NCBI RefSeq assembly: GCF_026151205.1
Contig: NC_087072.1
Span: forward strand, 13,182,169-13,246,168
Source: Bolinopsis microptera
Taxonomy: Eukaryota; Ctenophora; Tentaculata; Lobata; Bolinopsidae
DNA: 64,000 nucleotides
Direction of reading: 5' to 3'
In this document: one piece after another, positions 22,012-32,092 of the stretch
Layout of the letters: the number at the start of each line of letters is the position of its first letter
Numbering within the stretch: position 1 is the first letter of the stretch
Translations under genes and position numbers: made by a program
Notes under the pieces: generated by a model
The model's database searches: none
Told to the model about the DNA's origin: nothing
What the model saw: the letters and a program-made list of their open reading frames with translations, nothing else

Positions 22012-22569
22012 TCACATCTCAGTTATGGTATAAGTGTTTGGGGTGTTGTCCTCAAAGAACGGTCCAATGATAGTCTTTTCATCACACAGAAGCACTGTAT
22101 AAGGATCCTTTTTGGCGACCTTGACTCATATTTAGATAAACAATCAACATGTGCACGTACTAGACCATACGGTATGCAAAAACTAGACCATAAACACTTT
22201 GAAAAGGAGCATACAAAACCCATTTTTAATAGATTAAAAATTCTTACGGCTCAAAACTTGTACAAATATCACTGCATCTTAGAATTCTCTAAGATTATCA
22301 AGTACCACTGCCCATACTCCCTTTATGAGGCTATCAACATTTCAAACCGTGCAACGAGTCTCACGGTTATTCTCCTAAATAAATCAAATACCTTTTTGTT
22401 TAATGCAGCCAAGCTTTGGAACGCTGTTCATAAAAAAATTTTAACTTCAAGCAATTGCCTAGAAACGTCCATTAGCTTGATAAAACTGAGAACCAAAGCA
22501 CTATTAATACAAGCACAGGCAGCTGACTTAAAAGATACTTGGACTTCAAACAATTTCAAATTGCAGTAA
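22012..22569 (+). pseudogene. LINE reverse-transcriptase C-terminal fragment
   Basis: An open frame of about 185 codons with the typical thumb-region pattern of non-LTR retrotransposons: LSYGISVWG, then ITQKHCIRILFG, a long basic segment, and a C-terminal LWN helix. The 5' part (palm with the catalytic YxDD) is absent, so this is a 5'-truncated copy. The downstream TGATAT-rich stretch near 22730-22800 may be its 3' tail. Confidence 0.7.
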
Positions 22570-23751
22570 TCAAATCTAATTGCAGCGGCACACACTTACT
22601 ATTACTATCATGATTGTACTATAGACAGAAAATCTTTCAAATCGATTTTGGGCGCTTTTTAACCATTTGTTGTAATGTTTTTAGATACTAAATATCTAAA
22701 TTTATAAAAAAAAATTTTATCGGAATGAATTAATTGATATTTAATAATTTATTCGGTAGGTTTATCTGGTATTGATATTGATTATATTGATATTGTTATT
22801 ATTGAACGAAGCTAACTCTAGACATAGTTAATACTACTTCTTTTAAGAAAGGGACTTGGAGTATAAACGACCAAGTTTGCATAAATTTCTATCCACCCAA
22901 GAACTCAGGAGGCAAAGGTGGGTGCGTAAACTTTTGGTCTGCACTCTCCGATCCTGTATCACCCTGGATTCTTCTCGACGTATCTTTGTAAAAGGTATAT
23001 ACCTTCTAGTCAATCTCTTGCTACTCCAAGTCCCCTAAGATATCTGATCTAAAGTTCGTGCTAGTTATATATATATGAAATATATTTTTGTCTGCTTTAA
23101 TTGATACTAAATAAAATTGTTGTTTTTCTTGAAATTGTTGTTTTTCTTTTTCTTGTCCCATTCGTAAATATCTAAGCTTTTGTTGATCTGAAACTCATTG
23201 TCTGGAACTGTTGTTATCAAATTCTGGAACTGTTGTAAGCTTTGTCTGGATCCAGCAGGAGAAGGGGGAAGAAGGAACTCTGTAGCAGGACAAGAAGGCG
23301 CAGTCTTCTTTCTTCACGACCAGTTGGCCGCACAAACAATCAGATCACATTCAAAATTACATCATATCTCTCATTGCCAGTAATAAATAATTTAAGTTTC
23401 ACAGTTAACTCCATCCAGTAATTATTATGACAGTAGTTCAAAATACAAACCAATAGAGCAATGGTCTTTCAACGTTATCTATCTTTGCATCCTGAAGTGG
23501 GTTAGGTGAAAATTCGTCGACCGCACGTAATCGTAGATTCAGAGTGTAAACAAAATTTGTGAAAATGGGGATCGTACAGTTATTTTTCAAATCTGACAGT
23601 TGAGAAGTCAAGAAACGTTCTTTTATCAGGCTAAACGAAATATATCAAACTCGAAAAGCTGACATTTGCAAATTTATCGAATGAAAAACATTATTCATCT
23701 TTAGGTGTATATTTTCATGATATCTAGGATGCAACTTGGAATACTATATAT
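22570..23751. other. Unassigned stretch
   Basis: No gene or clear element. It has low-complexity AT/TTG-rich sequence near 23090-23160 and short open frames without recognisable features. Confidence 0.4.
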
Positions 23752-24648
23752 TATATACCTTACTCGGGATTATTATAACCGGGATAAAGTGGTGGGTTTT
23801 GGAAGATTCCGCCATATTTTTCCCGGTCAAAAATTTTACCAGTCATAAAAAAACCCGCCGACTCAGATTATGGGGTTCCAAGGGGGTGGTGATCATCATA
23901 TTTTACCTGAAGTCTCATATGTGCTAGAGAAGACTTTTGAAGCAGTGGATGGAGGGCTGTAACTTTATTGGCGGTTGCTACCATAATTTCGTTATAAAAA
24001 TCACAATTTGGTTATAGAAATCAGATTTCAGGGTGGACCGTGATTCTCACTTTTCTTGCCCATGAAGTGAGTAAACTGTGCCACTATTTCATGGTCCACG
24101 GTGGATTGATTACTGGAGCAGTTGAAGATGCAAAGCCAAGACGTTCCCCAATACCAAGCGGTGGGCAGGAAATTAAGCTCCGGCTGACCTTCAGAGCAGT
24201 AGCCCCATTAGCGGACAAAATGAAAGTCTTGTTAAGACAACAATACAACTTCGAATTTGACGGTCAGCAGCAGGGGGATATAAATAATGATAATGGAGGG
24301 GAGTGGGGACATTAGCGATAATGAGAATGAGAATACGCTTTAATGAAGATTTGACTTATTATTGCTATATATTTATTTTCCTTTAAATACTAGACGTGTC
24401 TTTTTTTCTATTTCTGAGTAATATCAGTAACTGTAAATTGAAATAACTTCTTTAACAAGTAACAAAAACAGAAATTTCGGTTGAAAATTTGTTGACCTCT
24501 GAAAAAAAACTTGAAAGGTCGGCCACCGGTAAATACATGACCGGGATAATTTGGCGGGTTTTGGGAAATTCCGCCATATTTTTCCCGGTTATTAATTTTC
24601 CCAGTCATAAATTAACCCGCTATAATATTCCCGAGTAAGGTATATACT
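23752..24648. mobile_element. Non-autonomous element with inverted ends starting CCTTACTCGGGA
   Basis: TATACCTTACTCGGGATTAT at the left is mirrored at about 24630-24648, with TATA on both flanks (a TA or TATA duplication). Inside each end is another inverted block containing GGCGGGTTTTGG and TTCCGCCATATTTTTCCCGG. A 91-codon plus-strand frame at 24040-24315 (with PRRSPIPSGGQEIKLRL) lies between them; I do not recognise it. Confidence 0.65.
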
Positions 24649-24680
24649 ACAATGTCCTGCAATTCAGAAAATTCTAACGC

Positions 24681-25633
24681 CTAAGACTGATGAACGAAAG
24701 ACTTAGACCTGAAATCAAGTTTAAAAGATCTCAATGTTACTTTATTGTGCATTCTAGGAGGCTTAGTGGTAGGAGGGACAAACCTATTCTCTATGAAGCT
24801 TTGCCTTACCTTAGAGCGGATCATTGGGCCTCTTAAGTGCTCGTACTGACGGGGATGATGTCCCTTAGATAATGCCCACAAGAAACCTAAAGCCAAAGGA
24901 CCACAATCATAAGAATTACCCTGCACCTGCGTATCAATATACCTAACTAAAGTAGTGAGAGGTCTTAACTTAAGAATACAGTGAGTGATGGATTTATCTA
25001 AAACAGTACTGTTCTCTAAACTAGCTGAGGTTTTCATGGAATCAAAAATTTCTACAACATGAGGTTCACTTATGAAAGTAAGGGCGTTAGATATACAGAA
25101 CCAATGTAAATTACTAGGATTAATTATCTGGATAAACTTACTGTCAACTGGACTAAAACTACTATAACTATAAGGACTGGATAAGCAAGTGTCTTGAAAT
25201 GAAAATGAGTTGGAACGATGAATTTTACACATGTTGCTATAACTATTAACTATAATATCATCATACCATGTACTAGAACTTTGACAAATATCATATTGCT
25301 CCGAATACATACTAAGTCTTCCTGTGTCGGAGTGAGTGAGCCAGTTACTAGATACTGAAGTTGATTTTGATTCTGCACTAACCTTAATCTTCTTACGCTT
25401 AGCACCAGCTTGTGACGGCTGTGCTCTCTTAAAGCCTGAGGACGGTTCAAAATCAAATATATCAAGTACTGGGCGCTTACTTTTATCAACACTAGGTGCG
25501 GGCTTAGACTGATCAGAAACAGGGGTACTTAACTTAAAGATTACAAGACAGGCTGAACGTGAAAATTCTAGGAATGCATGTTTAGAGAGTAGATTAGACT
25601 TAGTGTTGGAAAACTCATAGCAATTTGTTTATC
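24681..25633 (-). CDS. Ulp1-like cysteine protease (C48 fold), transposon-associated
   Basis: An open frame of about 317 codons with no good ATG in its first third; the first in-frame ATG is at 25310. The C-terminal 200 residues have the Ulp1/SENP catalytic layout. LHWFCISN supplies the histidine, VEIFDSM the aspartate, DTQVQGNSYDCGPLALGFLW the oxyanion glutamine and nucleophilic cysteine. Upstream is a basic segment (AKRKKIK) typical of a nuclear protein. Such proteases process ubiquitin-like proteins in cells. Diverged versions ride on several DNA-transposon groups in animals, and the surroundings here are all mobile DNA. All catalytic residues are present and no frameshift is seen over the domain, so it may be recently active or recruited. 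The 5' end, perhaps another exon, is not resolved. Confidence 0.65.
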
Positions 25634-25948
25634 TCGTTGAGATGATTCTAACCATTGTAATGACCAAGATGACCACTTATTTCCCATCAAAAGACCGAAG
25701 CTGAGATATCTTGTATGAAGTGTGTCAATCGATGCTCGTGAGAGTGTAAAAATGGGGTCTGAACTGAAAACACAACAACCCGAAGTCTGAAGACTCTAAA
25801 ACCATGATCATTTAAAATTAAATACACAAGACGAAAGTTTAGCTCTTATCAGAAGCAGAGATATCTTAAAACAAGTGAGATAAAGGGTGTGGTCATACAT
25901 ATAACTTTAGTCTAAGGGTCACGAAATCCTCTCCGAACCTCAGCGTGG

Positions 25949-26106
25949 TGTGGCCTGGTTGGCAGTAACGGGTGGTGTGCTCTCTTGTTGAGTACAAAGG
26001 TTGAGACTTGCCAACTCAAAGTTCCGATGTGGCCTGGTTGGCAGTAACGGGTGGTGTGCTCTCTTGTTGAGTACAAAGGTTGGGACTTGCCAACTCAAAG
26101 TTACCA
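25949..26106. repeat. 79-base tandem duplication
   Basis: Two nearly identical units starting TGTGGCCTGGTTGGCAGTAA at about 25949 and 26028. No gene is visible in them. Confidence 0.85.
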
Positions 26107-27030
26107 TAGGAACCAGGAAGTCGACACTAACAGCTACCAAGCATCAGGAAATTTCTCTTTCAGATATCAGGATACCAGATAGTACACGCACGAATGACGA
26201 CACGTTAGACAAAGATACCTAGCTCTAAGAGCTATTAAATCACCAAGAAATTCTCCTTCGGCTTTTAGGTCCCAACGAAGTCACCCACCACAGAGCTACG
26301 GATTCCAATTCGCTCATTCTGACTACAAAGACACACTGATAATTAGTAGTCTTTGCACTCCCTCAAGTAACCACTATTCAGGTCTTTTTCAGTTAAGACA
26401 GGTAATGCATAAGGGCTGACACACGCTAGACACAGGCTCGTGATAAGACAGAGTTAGAGATTTCAAATCTCTCACTCTGACTATGAGGAGTGAGGACACA
26501 CTGATAGCGAGAATCCTTAGCACTTCTCCCTCCAGTGACCATATTCCAGGTCATCTCAGCTAGACAGCTAAGGGCTCATCTTGAGGCCATCACATTTAAC
26601 CTAGGATTAGGGGACCGGGTTAGCTTTGTCAAACTCTTCATTGAAGTGTGACAAAACGCTCTACAATCATCTAATAGCAGCAGAGTTCGACTGACACCAT
26701 TACTGGTTCTAATCAGTTTATACAGCAGAAGTTCTTAACGTTCGAAAACAGTTCATCTTGGACATCCTCCAGAGATGCTCTATCATAGCCTGTCGCATTA
26801 CACGGGGAACCCTTAGATCTACAGTACCCTGGTGGACAGCATAGCTCACTAAAGCATAATCGGACCAGGAACAAACAACAATGCAATGCCTCAGGGATGC
26901 AAATATTAGGACATCAAAATTTTAACGAATGCATTACTCAAACTTTGGATTCAATTTGTTAGCCCAACGTTAGATGGTAACAATACAGGACAGACAATCC
27001 TCCTTTACTTTCATTGAGAAAATAGTACCC
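26107..27030. other. Unassigned stretch upstream of LINE fragment
   Basis: No open frame of note. It may be decayed upstream LINE sequence, since an RNase H segment begins just to the right, but I cannot show this. Confidence 0.35.
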
Positions 27031-27963
27031 ACTATTTGCATTAGACATGGCAAGTATCTGGACTAATGATAACTTAGGATCCCCATCAATCATTAATTCC
27101 TCTCAGATTCCCAGGCTGCATTTAAAGCGCCTAACAGCACCAGTTTTAACTCCAGGTTCGTTCAGGGACGTAGCCAGGATTTTTCTTTGGGGGGGGGGGG
27201 CCTGTCGGCGAGCCAACGCGTCCATTCCAGCTGCGCAGCGAGCAAGCTGTGGCGGAGGTCGTGGGCCCAGGGCCCAGCGGGGCGGAGCCACTTGGCGGAG
27301 CCACTTGGCGGGGGCTAGGGTGGCGCAGGCCCCGGAAAATTTTGCAAAATAGATTTTGACATTTCCTACGGTCTAGGGGACACTAGCCCCCCCCCCCCCT
27401 GTCTACGTGCCTGGGTTCGTTCTGAACATCTCAGACCAACTCAATTCAATAGGTATTCACATCGAGTAGAACTTGGATGTTCCAGGGCATGAAGGAGTAA
27501 CGGTAAAGAACTAGCGGACGAATTAGCAAGGGATGATCAATCCAACAACATCCCCATAGGACCAGAACCCTTTCTCCCAATTAGGCCAAACTCAGTGACA
27601 AAGGAAAATCACACTTGAGATGTTCCTTCACAAACATAAATACAGGTATTTTAATTTTTCTGGAACTCACATCAGATGGCTGACATGGCCACTGTCAGGA
27701 TAGATCACAGCCCACTAGTTTAACAACGTCAACTTCGAGACACAAGATTGTGGACACTTTCAGGAGAAGCAGAAACATCCCAGCACCTCCTCTGCAAGGG
27801 CATCCATATCATGACACTCAGAATGAGGATAATTGGAAAACCACTAAGGACTACGGAGGATCTTAACTGTTCTAACCAATCTTTCCCCTTTAGCAAAGTC
27901 ACCCTGAACTCTACTGTGGTGAGTAGAGTGTTACACTTTGTAACGGTGCTTAGCTTTTCTTAG
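27031..27963 (+). pseudogene. Decayed LINE RNase H region, interrupted by an hAT MITE
   Basis: After the MITE, frames read LDVPGHEGVTVK and, one frame over, ELADELARDD followed by IGPEPFLP. This matches the VPGHxGxxGNExADELA signature and the GPEP that follows in R1/Loa/I-type LINE RNase H domains. Further on, GEAETSQHLLC matches the usual C-terminal CCHC-like ending. At least one stop and one frameshift break it, so it is dead. Confidence 0.6.
27163..27413. mobile_element. 251-base hAT-type MITE with 8-base target duplication
   Basis: The target GGTTCGTT is duplicated at 27155-27162 and 27414-27421. The ends are CAGGGACGTAGCCAGG and, reverse-complemented, CAGGCACGTAGACAGG, followed inward by G runs. 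An 8-base duplication and CAGG ends define hAT elements. The interior is GC-rich, has no transposase, and gives misleading open frames. Confidence 0.9.
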
Positions 27964-28492
27964 TATTATAGCTTTCAGTTCATGTTTCTAGTAAGATAAG
28001 ATCTGGTATTGATACTTCTAATTGCATTTATTCTATAATGAATTGCATTACACATTATATATGCTTTTAGATAGATACCAATCATCGTGATTCCATTGCA
28101 TACATCAGACTAGAGCAATAAACATTAACAACAGTAAATTCAACCATATCTTCAAATTTGTGGAACAGTCGACAATACTGGATAGTATAGGGAAAACCCT
28201 GGATTCTTCCTTTAATAAGTGTATACATATTATTACTATCCAGAACTAACAATATTTGCATTATACTTTCAAACCAATTTCACAGTGTGATCATTTAAAC
28301 TTCATGTTGTGGACGTCAGCTGAATTTGATGCAACCGAAAATGCGACATGAGCATGTAAATTTGATATGAGAAAAAAAAATTGCGCAACAAAAAATTTGG
28401 TTAAATCTCCTTATTGCGATTTCTAACTGCGCGGCGTAGCGCGTACTTTTAAATCCAAATAAAAATTATTTTTGATTAAAATATCAAAAAAT
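27964..28492. other. Unassigned AT-rich stretch
   Basis: No gene recognised. A short CpG-rich patch (GCGCGGCGTAGCGCGTAC near 28431) resembles fragments elsewhere in the transposon region. Confidence 0.4.
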
Positions 28493-28774
28493 AAAATTAC
28501 GGCATACAGCAAATCTTGTGTAAAAAAATGTGATAAACAATATGCTGTAAAAAAAATTCGTCAAAAACTTTAAAAACACGATGCCCCGCCCCATTTTTTA
28601 AATGGTCATTTTTGGAACTTTGACGGGCTATAACTTTCGCTAAGAACAGCCATTTGCCCAAAACTTGGTACCAAACGACTCTACTCAATGAGACCTTTCC
28701 AATGATGTATAATATGTTGGGTTTTGAGACATAAAATGTTCACCCGCAAGTTGATGCTCTTAGTACATACACTA
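28493..28774 (-). repeat. 282-base repeat, right copy of an inverted pair
   Basis: Inverted partner of 20061-20342. To its right, at 28849-28911, is CTCAGCCTGTCATTC-type sequence also found at 19330-19380 in the same, not inverted, orientation. Confidence 0.85.
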
Positions 28775-29211
28775 TTGTGCTGACTGCTTGGTGCGAGTAT
28801 GAGACCGTAGCTAGCGAAGCAGAGCAACGATTTTGTTTACTGGGCGGCGCTCAGCCTGTCATTCCGCCGAATCTCTATTCGGTTATTATGTTTATGAACA
28901 CGATAGCCTGAGGTCCCCAGGTAACGATCTTGTCTTCGATTCGAAGCAAGAATGCTAGTTTGCGCGGCGATTCGAAGCGGCGAAGTCCTCCAATTTATCA
29001 CCATGCGTTCAATTTGGATTGATGGCTGTAATTGCTCATTCGATCTGTAGTCGAAGAAAACACTCTGAATAAGTTTCAGCATATTAATATTATTATAAAA
29101 CACAATTTATAAACGAACATAACAAATTTACATTCCCAAATGTAAATACAATTCTCCTCCGACATCCGACAAATCAGTATTTAGCACATTTGCGATCCTC
29201 TTCTCCTTATA

Positions 29212-29935
29212 TTAGCTGAGAGTTCGGTCCGCTTTCTCTTCCTTGTCCGATTTGCCTCCTCGAGTGCTTTTTCCTTCGCTTCGTCGATGCTCTTCACTAG
29301 TTTTCTGTATTCTGCATCCTGGAAATGGTGCAACGAGGGCGATATCCTCCCTCGTCAGCAGGAAGAATAAGCACGCAGGATGATTGTAGCAACTAGTTGT
29401 TCGTCCCTGAAGGGTATGATGTGATTCAATTTCATGTGAAGGATCACCTTCCATTTTCCTTTTAGACGTCCGAATAGGGATTCTATTATCATACGAGCTC
29501 TGGACTGACGCCAGTTGAAGCGGCCTTCCCAGGGTTGCAGAAAGATGCCAGGAAATCTGTTCATGAGGTTCTGATGTAGAGTGAAGGCAGGATCTCCAAC
29601 AATGTGGTATCTGTCAGGAATTCTGTCCCTTCTAGTTCTAAGAAGGTTGTTGAATCCACTCATCTCTGAAATTTGAGAGTGAGGGCGAGCCGAGCTCCTT
29701 AGCAGGGTCGATCGTATCTCCAGCTACCGATCTAGAAAAAATGGATGGGTATATTTTTTCCAGGATCTCGGCAAATACTGTCTTTGAGACTCGGTACATT
29801 TCCACAAACTTATCGTTCGGCATATGTTGGCAGTCTTCCTCCCATACCAAAAGATTAAAGTCTTCAGGAACCGCTTCTGACGTCGCTCGTGAATATTTTC
29901 AGTTTCTGGGAAATCCTCTTCCTCTATCCTAGAAG
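29212..29935 (-). pseudogene. PIF/Harbinger transposase remnant
   Basis: Pieces in different frames line up with a Harbinger transposase. An N-terminal helix region (NDKFVEMYRVSKTVFAEIL) at about 29740-29850 is followed by YHIVGDPAF, which carries a catalytic aspartate. Then comes NWRQSRARMIIESLFGRLK, which carries the catalytic glutamate, and finally LVKSIDEAKEKALEEANRTR. At least two frameshifts are present and the first DxT block is missing. No flanking inverted ends were identified. Confidence 0.75.
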
Positions 29936-30813
29936 AAACTCGGTCATAAGATTTAATAAGGCTTCCCTTGTATTCTGTAGCATGTTTTTATCCTTATGTA
30001 TCTTATCATACTATTATATTGTGTCCAATGGTCTAACTCTAAAAGGTCGCCAAATCTGTAGCAGAAAACACGACATTTTTCCCGTAAGGCCTTCTAGAAG
30101 GTGTTTTAGTGGTGAGTGTACATTTCGCGGTCATTTTTAATGGAATAACAGTAACCAAGATAGTATGTTCGATCAAAGAATGTAAAACAGGTGGTTTACT
30201 GTATACCGAGGCGGTGCTTATCAGTCTCATCGGAATAAGTGATTTTATCATAGGTGTCTACTTGATAGCACTCTAGCTGTCTTCGATAGTTTCATTCACG
30301 GACAAAGTTACTGTAGGAAACTACTACCACGCAGTCCGTTCTCCTAGGAGTTTTTAATATTCCACTAAACTGAAACATCAGGATTTCCAGACGTGACTAT
30401 TAAAGCCTTCGTTATTAAAGTAACATCTCTGTGAGTTTAAAATATTAGCGTTATTCTGTTATTGCCTTTAATTATCTTTCTTGATACGTTACGCTCGCTT
30501 ATTTCCAAAATTATTTAAGCGTCTCCTTGCAACTTCAAACTTACAGATTCAATATCGGAGGGAACATGTTAAAATAATTGATCTGAAGAACGGAGCCTCT
30601 AACAGTTAAAAGTATCATTTTACAATTGGCTAGACACAGTACCAGATGTAAAGGTTTGTTATAATTTCTGTGGTTCACAGCACAACTTTCATTTAGTAGT
30701 CTCCATGCAACATTTAAAGATTTACTATCAACTCAGTTAAGCTATACCTTTAATTCCAATAAAGTAGCAAGTCTAGAAATTTGTAACAACTCCCTGACCT
30801 TCTGTTCAGATCG

Positions 30814-30821
30814 TATAAAAG
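30814..30821 (+). promoter_or_regulatory. TATA box of the secreted cysteine-rich gene
   Basis: TATAAAAG, 86 bases before the ATG at 30900, placing the expected transcription start near 30845. The leader between contains a duplicated 25-base unit (CTCTCTATCTAAAGA at 30861 and 30886); the second copy abuts the start codon. Confidence 0.7.
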
Positions 30822-30899
30822 CAAGGCAGAGAAAGGCTCATTATTCATTTCCAGTACAATCTCTCTATCTAAAGAAACTCTCCTTCTCTCTATCTAAAG

Positions 30900-31280
30900 A
30901 TGACAATGTGGACTACGGTTATTGCAACCACACTTCTGATCGGTGCAGTGCAGTGTTACGACCAGTACACAAAATGCAACCTGAACTTCTACAACACCTA
31001 CTCCTGCAACTATGAAAACCTGTGTCTGTTTGGGTGTAGTGATAACAAATGCTGGAGTCAGTGTAACGGAATGGGAGCTGTTGCCTGGGATGGACCCAAG
31101 GGGACTTGCAACAACGAGTACGGTGTTATCAACAGTATAGAGTGGTGCATCTCATCAGACGGTCCAGCAGGCGGGTGCTCTAGCGATGCAGACTGTGTGG
31201 CTTATAAGGGAAACAGCTGCAGTGGTGCCTGCTCAGTTGGCTGGAGCAACCCGGACCACAGTAATGCCATCATCAGATAG
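30900..31280 (+). CDS. Small secreted cysteine-rich protein
   Basis: A single-exon frame of 126 residues. Residues 1-19 are a signal peptide (MTMWTTVIATTLLIGAVQC, cut probably just before or at YDQY). The mature part has 12 cysteines, enough for six disulfides, plus many aromatic residues and asparagines. There is no membrane segment and no dibasic processing site. I do not recognise the family, so I assign no function; an extracellular structural, mucus or defence role is conceivable. It is the only plus-strand host gene found, has its own TATA promoter, and stands alone. The stop-codon region is duplicated (TAGTGTGGTGACGT at 31278 and 31299). An AATAAA lies near 31540. Confidence 0.72.
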   Translation: MTMWTTVIATTLLIGAVQCYDQYTKCNLNFYNTYSCNYENLCLFGCSDNKCWSQCNGMGAVAWDGPKGTCNNEYGVINSIEWCISSDGPAGGCSSDADCVAYKGNSCSGACSVGWSNPDHSNAIIR

Positions 31281-32092
31281 TGTGGTGACGTCATAAGGTA
31301 GTGTGGTGACGTATTGATGGACGGTATGGAACAGAACCCCGGAATTTTTGGACAGTTGCAAATTTTTTGAAAATATTTCATCCTAATTCTAAAAAGTAAT
31401 TCAAAACCATGTGTTTCATTGAATTGTAAGATCGTATTTATTCACAATTAAGTCTTTCACAATTGGTTTCCACTCAAAATTATATAGAAGCTAAACATCC
31501 ATATTTGAATGAAATGCTAAATTGAAAGAAATGTAATGAATAAACCAGCCTACCGGTCTAGTTAACACATTTAAATGACTTAACACCCAGTCTTGTGAGC
31601 AATTCCAAAAGCACATTATTCAAAAATATGCAAATGTGGTGACGTACGATTTCACATTTCAGCTACATAACAAACTAGAGTTACTTATAAACTACATACA
31701 GAACTCAAGGACTTCAAATTAAAATCTTTAAAACTATAACGAAACTACCATTAACTCAACACCTGAAAATTACACATTATCTCAAATTCAATGCCGTTAA
31801 GCACACACAAGACCGCATCACATGTATTTATAAGCTGTGATACGGAAAGTTCTTAAACTGGTTATCATGGTGCAAACCGGATATCATGGTACTACGTCCA
31901 ACAAAAGATATTATCAAATTTCACAGAAATCAGATATTCGAAAATAAAATCATTAAAATTCTAAATACACATTATATTACATAGCCCAGAATCACAAATA
32001 TCATAACGTTTATCTCGAAGCTCAGTATATGAAAAAGGTTTCCAGCAGTTTCCACTAGTTTAAATGAGAGGATGACTAGATGTTGAGGGATA
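31281..32092. other. Convergent intergenic region
   Basis: Lies between the ends of the secreted-protein gene (plus) and the Kelch gene (minus). It holds the 3' untranslated regions of both. No other gene or repeat was recognised. Confidence 0.55.

Noticed and set aside
27047..27352. 101-codon GC-rich open frame
   Set aside because: Most of it is the interior of an hAT MITE in a non-coding orientation.
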